This document shows, piece by piece, positions 24,541 to 36,224 of a DNA stretch of 64,000 bases. The DNA lies in assembly GCA_029747585.1 (NCBI GenBank), contig JAPEVF010000016.1, positions 134,841-198,840 of the forward strand, written 5' to 3'. A program made the position numbers and the translations under genes. Below the pieces are notes generated by a model. The model was not told the DNA's origin, did not search any database, and saw nothing but the letters and a program-made list of their open reading frames with translations. Source of the stretch: Pleurotus djamor (lineage: Eukaryota > Basidiomycota > Agaricomycetes > Agaricales > Pleurotaceae). Every line of letters begins with the position of its first letter. Positions within the stretch are counted from its first letter, which is position 1.

Positions 24541-26220
24541 ATGGTAAGACATCTTAGATCAATTTCTACGTGGGTTCGAGCTTTCTCAAAGTCAGCCCAG
24601 CAGCCAGAAAATCATGATGCATCTCAACGCCTGGTTATCAGCGGGCAATTGCAAGAACATGATGCCTACGCATCTGTCTCGAGCTTTCGTTGCTCTATCT
24701 CCCGCATTCCAGACGAAATACTCTCCATGATTTTTATGTTTAGGAGAGACGAATGCCTGGCGACATACCAGAAAGATACTTGGATGCCTTTCACTCGCGT
24801 CTGCCGTCGCTGGCGTCAGGTCAGCTTCGACATGCCTTATTTGTGGTCCGAGATCGAATTTAGCAAGCCCGAGCGTGCTGAGGTACTGCTCAGAAGATCG
24901 AAGACGTATCCTTTGCATGTAACCTATTCCCCCATCCATGAAGAACCAAGACTACGGGAACTTCTCATACAGACTATCTCGACTCGAACGTTGCGCCACC
25001 TCAGCGTAACGTCCGATAGAGCTGCGAGCTTACTAGCCCATCGACGCGGAGCCTGTGCACCTTTTCTGCAGCATCTCGGTATAATCGATTACTGCAGTGG
25101 TCCCTCAGACGACACCTTCTCAGATTACTTGTGGGAGGACATGCCGCACCTGCGCACCTTGTTCATCCGTGAGATCCGATTCCCATCGAATTTTCCATTC
25201 CTTCCCCAGCTCACTAGACTCGTCATGACTGAACGGCCGCATTGTACGCTCACCGTGCTGCGTTCTCTCCAGATCTTGCAACAAACACCTTGTCTGCAGT
25301 CTGTTTCCTTGAATTATGTCATTGGCGGAGACCTTCCAACGACGACAAGCTCAGCCTCCTTTCCACATGTCAGCCTGCCCGATCTTGTGTCTATGACACT
25401 CAAATTCAAGGACGCGGCGCCATCACACATCCTTGACCACCTGTCGTTCCCAAATACGACCTGTGTTTCCCTCTCATACAAATCACACCGCGCAACTCCC
25501 GATCTCGCTCACATATCCCCAATTCGCCGACTGTGGACGTCTCTTGCCAATGTGGGACCGCTTAAACACAACAGAGTCAAAATCTCCACCCTCTGCGAAC
25601 GTTTTATCATTAAGCTATTCTGTGACGATTCCTTGAAACCCAAACTGTGTATTGAGCATGGGTTCCCCATCACGTCATCACTCATGTCTCTTCTGCAAGG
25701 AATACCCAACATGACGTTGGAAAGGTTGGAAGCCGATAACTGGAGCGAACTTGTTCCTTACGCCAAAAGCGTCGAAACGCTTACCCTGAAGGACTGCCGT
25801 CTACGCCTTTTGAATCTCCTTCGCCCACCGACAGATACCGATGGAAGCCAAGAATTACCGTTCCCCATGCTAAAGACCTTGACACTGTTGAATTACCGTC
25901 TTTACATGGATGGCGAACATCTCAGACTGTCTGCACTCTTGCGATCGCGGAAAGTTGATACAGTGAGATGCATTGGTGGATCGGCAAGTTACATAGCGAA
26001 GAACCATTTTGCGAGGCGGAATATTGACATCCAGTGGGAAGATACTAAATTCAATCATAGCCTTGAATTTGAGACCAATGGTGAAGATTGGTCAGACGAG
26101 GAGGAAGAATCCGAGTCTGAATATGGGAGCGAAGATGACGGGAGCGATGGCGAAGTAGATGTAGATGATGATCAAATTGACGACGGACTCCAACTCCACC
26201 AATCTACACTCTCCCACTGA
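24541..26220 (+). CDS. F-box protein paralogue 3 (intact)
   Basis: SCF-type F-box protein, sister of the gene at 18695-20354. The coding start is the ATG at 24541-24543, followed immediately by a 57-base intron (24544-24600, GTAAGA...CCCAG). Exon 2 (24601-26220) reads QPENHDASQRLVISGQLQEH, then SRIPDEILSMIFMFRRDECL and FTRVCRRWRQVSFDMPYLW. Reading through the intron also gives an open frame, so the alternative is an unspliced N-terminus (VRHLRSISTWVRAFSKSAQ). The spliced form is preferred because both paralogues have the same ATG-only exon, and in paralogue 2 reading through meets a stop. Length is about 540 residues. The middle is LRR-like and the C-terminus is acidic (DEEEESESEYGSEDDG). The target is unknown. 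Confidence 0.85.
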   Translation: MVRHLRSISTWVRAFSKSAQQPENHDASQRLVISGQLQEHDAYASVSSFRCSISRIPDEILSMIFMFRRDECLATYQKDTWMPFTRVCRRWRQVSFDMPYLWSEIEFSKPERAEVLLRRSKTYPLHVTYSPIHEEPRLRELLIQTISTRTLRHLSVTSDRAASLLAHRRGACAPFLQHLGIIDYCSGPSDDTFSDYLWEDMPHLRTLFIREIRFPSNFPFLPQLTRLVMTERPHCTLTVLRSLQILQQTPCLQSVSLNYVIGGDLPTTTSSASFPHVSLPDLVSMTLKFKDAAPSHILDHLSFPNTTCVSLSYKSHRATPDLAHISPIRRLWTSLANVGPLKHNRVKISTLCERFIIKLFCDDSLKPKLCIEHGFPITSSLMSLLQGIPNMTLERLEADNWSELVPYAKSVETLTLKDCRLRLLNLLRPPTDTDGSQELPFPMLKTLTLLNYRLYMDGEHLRLSALLRSRKVDTVRCIGGSASYIAKNHFARRNIDIQWEDTKFNHSLEFETNGEDWSDEEEESESEYGSEDDGSDGEVDVDDDQIDDGLQLHQSTLSH

Positions 26221-26334
26221 ATATAGGGGCACCGTTGAGTTGAGTGACTCAGGGCCAGACCCTGAACCAAAACTCTGGGCGCCTAGGACGTCACGATAAG
26301 CGCCTTTATCCCTTGAACTTGAAGCACTTCCGTA

Positions 26335-27808
26335 ATGTCCTTCCAAGTCCCACAGAAACGAATTCTTACCCCGGAGCAACTCACCGCTTTCAAGACTTCA
26401 AAAACCCACAATGAAGTCGTTTCGTACATTGAGAAGCTCAATGAATCCGTAGTCGGCGCGATGCTATCTACCGAATGTGAGACATCACCCGTATGCACCT
26501 GCGATAAATCTGGCGACGATGATGATAATCATGCAATTTCCGATTGTTTTAGGCTGTCATCGCGTTATTGGATATATTGAAGAGAGTCGAGGATATCGCG
26601 AAGGATACACCTCCGGTTGAGAATGCTGCATCAAGGTTTGGTAACCCAGCGTTTAGGACGTTTTATGATGAAGTTGGCGAGGGGAGTTGGTATCGCTGCC
26701 TTGACGTGTTTGGAAGACTTATCTGAGTTTTCTCTCGGTACGATAGGCTTCCGATGAGCTTCATGGATTGATTCCTGGTCTCCCTACCGAATCGGTGGTG
26801 GAAGTGTCGACTTACTTCAAGGAGTCATGGGGAAATCGGCAGAGGATAGACTATGGAAGTGGGATGGAGCTGAACTTTCTTTGCTGGATGTACGTATCAA
26901 CCTTCGATGCGATCACTTGGGCAGGAGCTGACATGGAACATCGCGTAGGATTTGCCTCGACAAACTTGGAGTGCTGGTTGAGTCAGATTATAAAGCTCTT
27001 GTCATTAGAGTCTTTTGGCGGTTCGTCGCCCTCTGTATTCCAAGTTTTCTTGCAGCATTGACATCTCGGGTCGTCTAGGTACATCCAAGTCATGCGTGTT
27101 CTCCAGTCGACGTATTGGCTTGAACCTGCTGGATCGCACGGCGTTTGGGGTTTGGACGATTATCATTTCCTCCCCTTCCTCTGGGGATCTGCCCAGCTTC
27201 GAGGTGAGTACGACGACCCGACGATTCCTTCCTTCTTTTGACGATTTTCATTGTAGGTCATAAGTATATCAGGCCGAGGGCCATCCACGATCCAGAGATT
27301 GTTGAAGAATACGCGAAAGAGTATATCTACTTTGCCTGTATTCAATTCATCAACTCTGTACGTTGGTCTTCCTTTCATCCATGCCATGGTTCTCACCTAT
27401 CGCCGTTAGATCAAGACAGCTTCACTGCGGTGGCATTCCCCCATGTTGGACGACATCTCAGCGGTAAAGACATGGGACAAGGTCAACTCGGGGATGATCA
27501 AGATGTACCTCGCCGAAGTACTAGGAAAATTACCCGTCATCCAACATTTCCTCTTCGGATCTCTTCTTCCATACGACGGCCCTCCCCCTCCCATATCACC
27601 GAATGACCCGATCGATGATGCACATTGGGGACACGCTCATGCTCACCCGGAAATTCCTGGTGCAGGTACGGGTATCAGAGAAACTGGATGGGGAGACTGC
27701 TGTGGAATTGCTGTTCCTTCCGTTTTTGCGGCTGCGAAAGCTGAGAAAGAGAAGCAGCCTGGCTTAAGATTATCAGGTCCTGGAATCAGGCCGGTCCCAT
27801 TTGATTAG
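26335..27808 (+). CDS. Serine/threonine phosphatase 2A activator (PTPA/Rrd family)
   Basis: Peptidyl-prolyl isomerase-type activator of PP2A-like phosphatases, homologous to yeast Rrd1/Rrd2. The start is [20 protein letters not shown] at 26335. Family blocks in order: [35 protein letters not shown] with [19 protein letters not shown], the signature [20 protein letters not shown] with [41 protein letters not shown], and [20 protein letters not shown] near the end. Seven or so exons give about 380 residues, usual for the family. The [10 protein letters not shown] block has Met where family members I know have His (DYGTGHE). A C-terminal extension after the signature is short, so Rrd1 versus Rrd2 assignment is left open. 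Confidence 0.92.
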
Positions 27809-29008
27809 ACTTTCTCTATTGTTGTCTGAACTGTTTATGCGATATATCAAGTATACGTATCGGACTCTGACAATAACACTGGAGACGCGCTCCGGCACGT
27901 CTGACAGATAACCTTGCTCCCAAATTCCAAGTCCTGTATTTACTACGATGACATCATGATGAAGATGTGGCCCGTGCGCGACGCACTGTTTCGGACGCTA
28001 GCCTTTCACTCTTTCCTTCTTACCATCATCGCCGCCCTTCCTCGAAATTCTTCACTTCCTCGAATTCAACAAGACTCTTCCCCGTCGTTGTCGACGATGA
28101 GGAGCCAGAACCTTCTGGATTGCCTCGATGTACTCCCGAAAACCATCAATAATGACATTGCCCACATATATGCTATGCTTTTAGCAAGGTACGCATCTAT
28201 GATCTCCAGTACGCCTTCTATTCGCTAAAAATGACCTAGCATCATTTTTCGCACAGAAAAGCCCGCTTGGACGTATCCGGGGGTTACGAACCTGCGGGAC
28301 GGGTAGGTCTTGCACCGATTCCATCATTTCCGTAGCTTTGTGACTTACCTTCAGCCTCACTTTCAAGTTCATCCACACACCCTGTCAGCCCGAGGCGCTG
28401 CGCTATGGCCTCCTCGGCTGATGTTCATAGCACCAAGATCAAAATTTCGGGCAGATGTTCATGATCGCATCTAGTCGCAGCTCGGACTAGTATTTGCTTC
28501 GACCTGTGCGCATTGCTTCAATGACCTCGCAGCAGCCAGCCTGAGTAATGGCCAGACAGGTCCCCGTCGTGGCCGACGTCGTGCTTGGTGTCGGTTGGTG
28601 TCGGTTGCATTGTTCCCCACAATGCCAAGCCGATCAGGGTCCAGGCACACAAATAAAGCGCCTTTGTTTGGCTACCCGGCTATGACCAAACAAAGCACCC
28701 ACGCCCCTGCTTTGACTCGCAGCGAGCGTGGGTTCGCTGGGGAACACGGTGCAGGAGACATTTACTTGCTTTATCGAACAAAGGAGGTGCTAATTCCCCC
28801 TTTGGTAGAACTCGAAACATGTGGGCAAGGGGGACAAAGGGCATGAGAGCCGATCTTATTGTCTCGCGGTGCACAAACACAGCCAAACAGCACAGACAAT
28901 GAGAGTCGGGCCTATTGAGCAAGACAATTGGAATCTGAACAAAATGCTCGCCTGCAAAATTTGGTGCCCACTTTTCTCTTCTCTTCGTTCCAATCTGCTA
29001 GTTCAGAC
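27809..29008. other. Upstream region of the STE6-like gene
   Basis: Short open frames at 27914-28228 have no recognisable motif and are not called. A 10-base direct repeat, GGTGTCGGTT twice in tandem, lies at about 28589-28608. The 28650-28850 part carries the ACAAAG cluster annotated separately. Confidence 0.45.
28659..28842 (+). promoter_or_regulatory. Cluster of ACAAAG pheromone-response-like elements
   Basis: Four copies of the ACAAAG core lie 170-350 bases before the STE6 ATG: ACAAAGGCG on the minus strand (28659-28667), ACAAAGCAC (28690-28698), ACAAAGGAG (28778-28786) and ACAAAGGGC (28834-28842). The first two sit in a perfect inverted repeat (CTTTGTTTGG/CCAAACAAAG, 28662-28671 and 28686-28695). 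The HMG-box factor Prf1 of Ustilago binds ACAAAGGGA in mating genes. Binding here is inferred. Confidence 0.5.
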
Positions 29009-32000
29009 ATGCGTCGAACGTCGACCCTCGAGGTCGATACGGCTTCGACGATTCAACCAACGACCACAACGATAGAACATGACGAGTCTACGACAACCCC
29101 TACAACGCCTACGACCCCCACAAACCCAGCTCTACAACCCTCTTTGAAGCTGCTATTCTCCCTACTCACCAGGCGCCACCTCCTCATCTTCCTCCTCCCC
29201 GCGTTCATCCTCTCCGTCATCTCCGGCGGCGTCGCCCCATTCATGACCTATGTTATCGGCCAGGCATTCGACGCCTTTGCAAAGTTCCCCGTATCAGGTG
29301 CACCATCTCAACAGGACAAAGACGATCTTCTTCGCGGTGTCGGAATTGCTGCCATCCAACTGCTTGGTCTCGCCGCCGCATCGGTGGCTCTTTCCAGCAT
29401 CACCTCAAGTCTTTGGATTTGGACCGGGGAGCAGAACGCCTTAGCCCTCCGCAAGAAGGTGTATGAGGAGGTCTCATCAAAGGATATGGAATGGTTCGAC
29501 ACCAAGCTCGGTGGTGAAGAACAAATTGGAGCTGGTGGTCTTATGGCCAAGTTTGCTAGGTGAGTTCAAGACGCTTCTGCCTATACGATTCGATAACTCA
29601 TGTTCTGCCCCAGAGAAACCGATGAAGTCAGGATGGCTTCCTCTCTCGCATCCGGCATGGTCCTCCAATACCTCACGACAACTATCACTTGCCTCATTTT
29701 GGCCTTTGTCCGCTCGTACCAGCTGACTTTTGTCATCCTCTCCGCCGTCCCCGTCCTCACCTTCATCCAAGGCATCTCTCAAGGCTCCGCCGGACCCCTT
29801 CTCAATGCTGAACGCGGATTCATCGGAATTGCGGGGACCCTTGTTGACCGTTCCATCGCCGCAATTGCCACTGTCAAGGCTTTCAATGCTCAAGGCTACG
29901 AACGCATGTCAACCGGCAAAGTTTTCTTCGACCTCCACATTGTTGCGAAGAAATTGAACATTGTCTGGGGAACGACCAGTGGCCTCGGTCAATTCGTGAT
30001 GATGTCGATGTTCGTTCAAGGCTTCTGGTTTGGTTCCAAGCTTGTGAGGGAGGGAAAGATCTCCCCGGGAGATGTGATGGCCGTCTTTTGGGCATGCTTG
30101 ATTGCTACGAGCAACCTGCAAATGTGCATCCCTCAGTTCATTACCCTCGCCAAGGGCAAGTTCGCCATGGTCTCCCTGCTCAGCCTCATCGACGATACCC
30201 CTTCTTCCCCTTCTTCACCCACATTCCAACCTCCTACTCCTCTTTCCCCCGCTTCGCAATATACCCTCAACTCTCGCTCCACCCATACCCTTTCACTCTC
30301 GGTATCCAAGCCTCGTGCTTTGCGCAAGATCGTCCCCCGTCGATGCGTCGGCGAGTTGACCCTCACGGACGTTACCTTTGCTTATCCCTCCAGGCCCACA
30401 CTCAGCGTCCTCAAGAACGTTTCTCTCTTCTTACCTTCTGGTGAAACCACCTTTGTCGTTGGTGGCAGTGGCTCTGGCAAATCTACCGTCGCAGCCCTCC
30501 TCCTCGGTCTCTACAAGACCTCCCACGGACAAGTTCTGATGGACGAGCAAGATGTCGCTTACTTGGATGAAAAGTGGATGCGACACCATGTCATGGGTGT
30601 CTCTCAAGGCGACTGTGTTATCCTTGATGGAAAGAGTGTACACGATAACGTTGCTGCCGTCTTTGGTCTTCCTGAGCGTGTTACGCGCGAACAGGTCGTC
30701 GATGCCTGCAGGAAAGCTCTTTTGCACGAGTTCATCAACGGTCTTGCTGACGGCTACGACACCATCCTCGGAGGCTCTGAGGGTACCATGGAAGATGGCG
30801 AGGAGAAGAAGGTTAATGGTGTTACCCTCAGCGGTGGACAACGACAACGTCTTGCCATTGCTCGAGCTTGTATTAGAAACCCTACTGTATTGATTCTTGG
30901 TATGTTGCTTTTCTTCTCTTTATCTTTCTTTCCTAACCTCTGCTTTTTAGACGAAGCCACTTCGGCACTTGACCCCACTTCACGCCTTCTTGTCTTCGAG
31001 GCTCTGAAGGCCATCCGCCGCAACAAGACCACCATCGTCATTACTCACGATCTCTCTCAAATTGAAGAAAGTGATTTCGTCTATGTCATGCGCAATGGTG
31101 AAGTCGTCGAGCAAGGATTCCGCCGCGACCTCGAAGCTGGTTCCAGCACCGAAGGCTCTTATTCGTCTACCACCTCCGTCAACGCTGTTGGCGACTATGT
31201 TTTCAAGGAGATGCTCCGTTCCCAGATGGGCATGGGCGGGTCCCTGCCTACCCGAGATATCGACGCACCCTCCACCACCAACAACGATCCTTTCACGACC
31301 TCCGATGAAAAGCGAAAGACTACTTTCGAAGAAGAATATATGTCGCTTGAAGAAACCGACCTCCCTGCTCCCCCTCCCACCGCAGCATCTCGTCTTCGTC
31401 CGTTGACCTTGACTTTGGGCAATTGGATGTTCGACGTTGTGGCTGATTTGACGAAAACTGCCAATGGGCCTGGAGGTGCACTTAGTCGTCTTTCGATGAT
31501 CCCGGAGCAACATGAAAGCCAGAATCAACGCGCTAGTATCCGCGCGAGCCGATTCATCCCTTCGGATAACAACAACAACTTNCCCCCCTCTACCAAAGGG
31601 CGAGATGACTCAAGTTCGCAAGTCTCGTCCTACCAGCATCGCCATTCCTTCTTCGCCTACTACACCCACTGTCGCTTATACCATCCCGCCCACAAGGAGG
31701 TTGAGCTTACAGTTCACCCCGACGTCGCCTGTGTTCTCTCTTGGTGATGGGCTTTACTCTTACAGCAACGCGGACTTCGGCGACAATGTTAGTGCTATGG
31801 GAAGTGAGGTCGGCTTGCTTGGAAGCAGACGCGGCCGTGGCTATGGAGATGATGAAGAGAAGGTTATGGAGCAGCGGGGTACCACCGCTGAGGAGAGCAG
31901 AAGGAGACGGGCGAGAAGCGAGAGGAAGCGCTGGGACACCGAGAAGGTTGTTGTTGTTCCTACCGACAAGAAGAAGAGGTTCCAGGTTCGCGTCGATAAG

Positions 32001-33860
32001 TGGAAGAAACACGCCGAGAACGTTCAGAAGGAGGATGAAGCTGCTGCTTCCCCTCTTGGCTTCTGGCAGTTGCTCTGGGCCATCTACCCCACCGTCCCCT
32101 ACAAACCCCTCCTCTTCGTTGGCTTGGTCATCTGCGTTTGCAGTGGTGCCATGACTCCCATTTTCTCCTACCTCCTCTCCCAATTGATGTTCGAGGTTTC
32201 TATTGGCGCTTCGAACGTTCGCATCATCAACTCTTTCGGAGGACTCGTCTTGGGTATCGCTGCTCTTGATGGATTCCTTCTTGGTTTCAAGTACTTCCTC
32301 ATGGAGACCATCGCTTCTTCCTGGGTTATGCGCATTCGCAACGTCGCTTACGAGAAGCTCCTCGCGCAAGACAAGAAGTTCTTCGACAAGGCAAACAACA
32401 TCTCCCCGCGTTTCGTTCAAATCCTCGTCAAGGATGGTGACGATGCAAGGAACCTCATCGCTGTCGTCATTGGCCAGTGCTTGGTAGTCACTGCCATGCT
32501 TGGTGTCGGTCTTATCTGGGCTTTGGCTCGTGGCTGGCAGTTGACTTTGGTTGGCTTCGCTATCGCACCTGTCTTCGCCATCACCATGGCTGTTCAAACG
32601 CGTCTGGTCACCAAATGCGAAGTCCGCAACAAGCGCGCTCGCGAGGACGTCGCTCGTGGTTATTACTCTGTGATCTCCAACATTCGTGGAATTCGCACCA
32701 TGTCTTTGGATGGGCTCTACAAGAGGGAGTTCGACGCTGCGACCGAACGTGCTTTGACCACTGGTGTCCGAGGTGCTTTCGTCGAAGGGTGCACTTATGG
32801 TGTTTCTAGCGGGTTGATCTACCTTGCTGAAGCCCTTCTTTTCTACGTCGGCGCCGTCCTCATCGCTTCGGGTACCTACTCCTACCTCCAAATGGTCCAA
32901 ACCCTCAACTTGGTCGTCTTCTCTGTTACCATTGGTTCTCAGCTTATGGCCTTCAGTAAGTTTCCCTTTTAACCCTTCTTCGCTTCGACATTCGCCTTAC
33001 TTTTCTTTTCCGCAGCTGAGCGAATTGCCAAGGCTGTTCAAGCTACCCGTGACTTCCACGAGATCCTCAACTTGCCCACCGATTCTGACGAATCAAAGGG
33101 TATGATGAAGCCTTCCCTCGATGGTCCTATTACCTTCCGCAATGTGTCCTTCGCCTACCCCGAGCAACCCAACGCCTCTGTTCTGAGCAATCTTGATCTC
33201 GATATCGCTCAAGGCGAATGTGTTGCTATCGTTGGTCCTTCTGGCTGTGGCAAGTCCACCATTACCAGTCTTCTTCAGCGGCTCTACGAACCCGACTCCG
33301 GCATCGTCGCCATTGGTCTCAACGAACTTCGCACTATCGATGTTCACCACCTCCGTCATAACGTCTCAGTCGTCAGCCAAAAGCCCAATCTCTTCGATGC
33401 CTCGATCACAGATAACATCAAGTACGGCAACGACAGTCTTACGGATATGGATGTTCGAAGAGCTGCCAAGGCTGCGAACGTCCATGATTTCATCATGTCT
33501 CTTCCTAACGGATATGATACCCTCGTTGGGGAGAACGCCTCGCTCATCTCGGGCGGTCAAGCTCAACGTCTTCAAATTGCTCGTGCTCTCGCTCGTCCCT
33601 CTCGCATCCTCATCCTCGATGAGTGTACCTCCGCATTGGACGCTGCCAACCAAGCTGCGGTGATGGAGACTATCCACTCTGCGAAGGTTGGTCGCACGAC
33701 AATCATGGTCACTCATAAAGTCGATGTTATGAGGATGTGCGATAGGATCATCCTTGTCAGTGACGGTCGTGTCACTGAGCAGGGGCGCTACGACGAGTTG
33801 ATGGAGAAGAAGGGCGTTTTCGCGACCCTCGCTAGCGGAGGGGAGTGGCAGAGCGACTAG
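29009..33860 (+). CDS. ste6: STE6-like ABC transporter, a-factor-type lipopeptide pheromone exporter
   Basis: Full-length ABCB transporter (TMD-NBD-TMD-NBD) of about 1,500 residues. The start is MRRTSTLEVDTASTIQP at 29009; earlier in-frame sequence has no ATG. TMD1 begins LLIFLLPAFILSVISGGVAP. NBD1 has Walker A VVGGSGSGKST (about 30456), signature LSGGQRQRLAIARA and Walker B LILDEATSALD, split by an intron at about 30900-30951, then the H-loop ITHDLS. A long Ser-rich linker follows. TMD2 includes PLLFVGLVICVCSGAMTPIF. NBD2 has Walker A IVGPSGCGKST, signature ISGGQAQRLQIARAL, Walker B LILDECTSALD and H-loop VTHKVD. Introns also lie at about 29561-29614 and 32957-33015. The frame changes at the N at 31582, in the linker beside a C run; the downstream frame is intact to 33860, so I treat this as a sequence flaw. 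Basidiomycete Ste6 homologues export farnesylated pheromones; the ACAAAG cluster upstream fits mating control. Confidence 0.88.
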
Positions 33861-34546
33861 GTTCGCTTTGTATCTTTTTTGTTTACTTTGTCTGTTCTCC
33901 CTTATTTCCTTTCCTTTATCCTGGCTTAAGGCCCCCTATCTCCCCTCCTTCCCCTCCCACAACGCGATACCTTCGTTTTTCATCCGTTTATAACTTTTGT
34001 TTATCTGCTTTCGATTTTCGTCATTGGCATGCATCTTTGTTGTCATCATCACCCACCATCATCATCATCACCCACGATCTCGTACTTACATACTTATATA
34101 TACATTCACACCACGCACTCATACGATTAGTCACTGTAGTTTTAAAAGCATTAGTCTACCTGGAAGATTCTGTAGCCACCATTATTACGATAGAATGAAG
34201 AGGATTTATGAAGTTGTATTGCTTATTATGCGTGGACTCGAAGTCTTCTACATCATTTCGTCAAGCGAAGCATGTGCAGGTGGTTGTACTAGGTATACAT
34301 CTGATGGAAGGATAACATTTGTTGGCGATGTTGGCCATGCGTCGCGTGGATCGAGAATAAAACTAGTATCTCAGACTCTGTTACCTATGCTTCGGGCATC
34401 TCAGTCAGAGAAGACGGTCAGTAGGCTGTTCACAAGTTGATATGATAATATGAGAAGCCGATATCGACAATGCCTCTCAACGAAGGTAGGGGAGGGGACG
34501 ACCCCACCCCACTCTCGCTACATACATACGAAGACAACAGGTAAAC
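33861..34546. other. 3' flank of STE6-like gene
   Basis: Pyrimidine-rich 3' UTR-like sequence with CATCATCACC-type low complexity near 34045-34075, then the 3' flank of oxygenase 3. The open frames in it have no motif. Confidence 0.45.
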
Positions 34547-36224
34547 TCAACGACCTTCCACCCAATGCTTGACGACAGTGCCTTGAATGACTTCCTCTTT
34601 CACTCCTTTCTCGGTAGCGCTGTCTTTTAGTTCGACATTGTGACCGTAGCTTGAAGTCCTGTTCCTTCGCCATTCACGCATCATCGGCGCCTGACCATCT
34701 GCGAAGCGTTTTTCGGTACCAATCCGCTGCAGCACAGGACTGTCGGCCAAGGGGTTCAACTTAACGTCGTCGTTTGGGTAGGCAAAATAGAAAACACCAA
34801 GGCGTTCAACGCCCTTTTGGTCATCTGGCGGTTGAACTACTCTGTTGAGAGTTCTTTGAGCATGAACGGAGCGGAGCCATAAAGAAAACGCGTAACTGAC
34901 CTATGGATAGTTGCACGATAGAGGCCGCCAGAAAGGAACTGGAGAGCGTCTCCTGCATTAACCACCTTGGAGGAGTAATAGCGGTGAATTTACACGAACA
35001 CAGTGCTTCAGTACTTTGGGAAACAAGGGGGAACATACCAGCGCGTTATCAAGGTGCTTGATGTATTTCCATTTTCCATCGCGAGCAAGAATCTGTAACC
35101 CCGCGACGGGTTGACTGTAGAGAAGCGAAATGGAGCTGATATCTACGAGAGGCGATGAGACGGTTCGTGACGAAACTACGTTGACCTTACCCGTATGACC
35201 ATTGAGCCATACATGCTTGGCTTGAATTTCTTCGCTTTCATCCCGGGGATGACTATCGAAGTGTACACTTAAGGGGTGTCCATTTTAAGGAAAGCTATGA
35301 TGTACCCACTATTTAATAAATCTCGCTGGAAAAGGTGATGTTTGAGCTGGGGATAGAAGAGAATGGGGGGAGATATACGCACCCGATGATTCGCCTGGTC
35401 CATTCCAGTCATGCAGCTTGGTGAGTGCATCTTCAGGGAGCTCTAACCCCAGAGCCAGGATCCTAAGTTGATCCTTAGTCACGTAAGTGAATGAACCGAG
35501 CGCGTAAGATACAAACCTTAAGATCGGTTGCAGAACATTGAAGTGGTTGTGCCTCGAGAACGCAGCGAGCTCGGGGAGTAATGGTCGAAGCGCAACGGGA
35601 TGCGCTTGATCGTAGACCTTGTAATTGACTACATCGTTGAGGACGACCGTGCCTTCAAGTTGAAAAGCAAGACATACCGCTATATTGCTCGATTTCATCG
35701 AAAATGCCCCCTCCTATCACCTGGAGGGAGGTTTCATTGAGACCAAGACTTCCTCGCATGCACCACTTCAGAACCTACCCATTCTTTTCTAGCTTTGTAT
35801 CCCGTATATACAGCTTTATCTTTCTGCAGATAGGGAAGTTGTTCTTCGGGGGAAACTTGGGTAAAAGAGGCGTTGGCTATATCGAAGATACGAGCAATCT
35901 ATTCCAAGTTCGCATCAGAGGCGCAGAGATATCATGGTTTCACGAAAGCGTTTGCCTACTTGAGCAACTGTATACCCGTGATTAACGACGTAGAAGAAAC
36001 CGACATTGGCCAGGGCTTCACGGATTTGAAGGACCAATTCGGTTTTTCCTTCTGCGGTTTTGGCTTTCGAAATGTCTATGACCGTAAGTTCGGCGAAGGC
36101 CACTAGACATGACGATTAAGCGACAATGTGAATCGTCAAGGAGACAAGTAGGCTTACAAGCTTCCTTCGTAGGATGAGGGGGAACATGGCGAGGAATTTG
36201 TGGCAGGGTGGGCGTAGGGAGCAT
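34547..36224 (-). CDS. 2OG-Fe(II) oxygenase, isopenicillin N synthase-like (paralogue 3)
   Basis: Third copy of the oxygenase at 1920 and 3907, about 29 kb away and on the same strand. It starts MLPTPTLPQIPRHVPPHPTK at 36224, with the first intron after EA. Exon 2 reads MAFAELTVIDISKAKTAEGK with NVGFFYVVNHGYTVAQ. The H-T-D iron motif is interrupted by an intron exactly as in paralogue 2 (near 35150-35200) and followed by ISSISLLYSQPVAGLQILA and KWKYIKHLDNAL. The distal His is in VVNAGDALQFLSGGLYRATI plus H-R. The C-terminus is VVKHWVEGR. All iron ligands are present and no N interrupts it. Conserved intron positions show a gene-level duplication, not a retrocopy. Substrate unknown. Confidence 0.85.

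Noticed and set aside
31195..32900. Long minus-strand open frames opposite the STE6-like gene
   Set aside because: They are antisense mirrors of a strongly conserved ABC transporter exon with codon bias; no independent motif.
33997..34440. Open frame downstream of STE6 with a His-rich stretch
   Set aside because: The histidines come from CATCAT-type low-complexity UTR sequence; not a credible protein.
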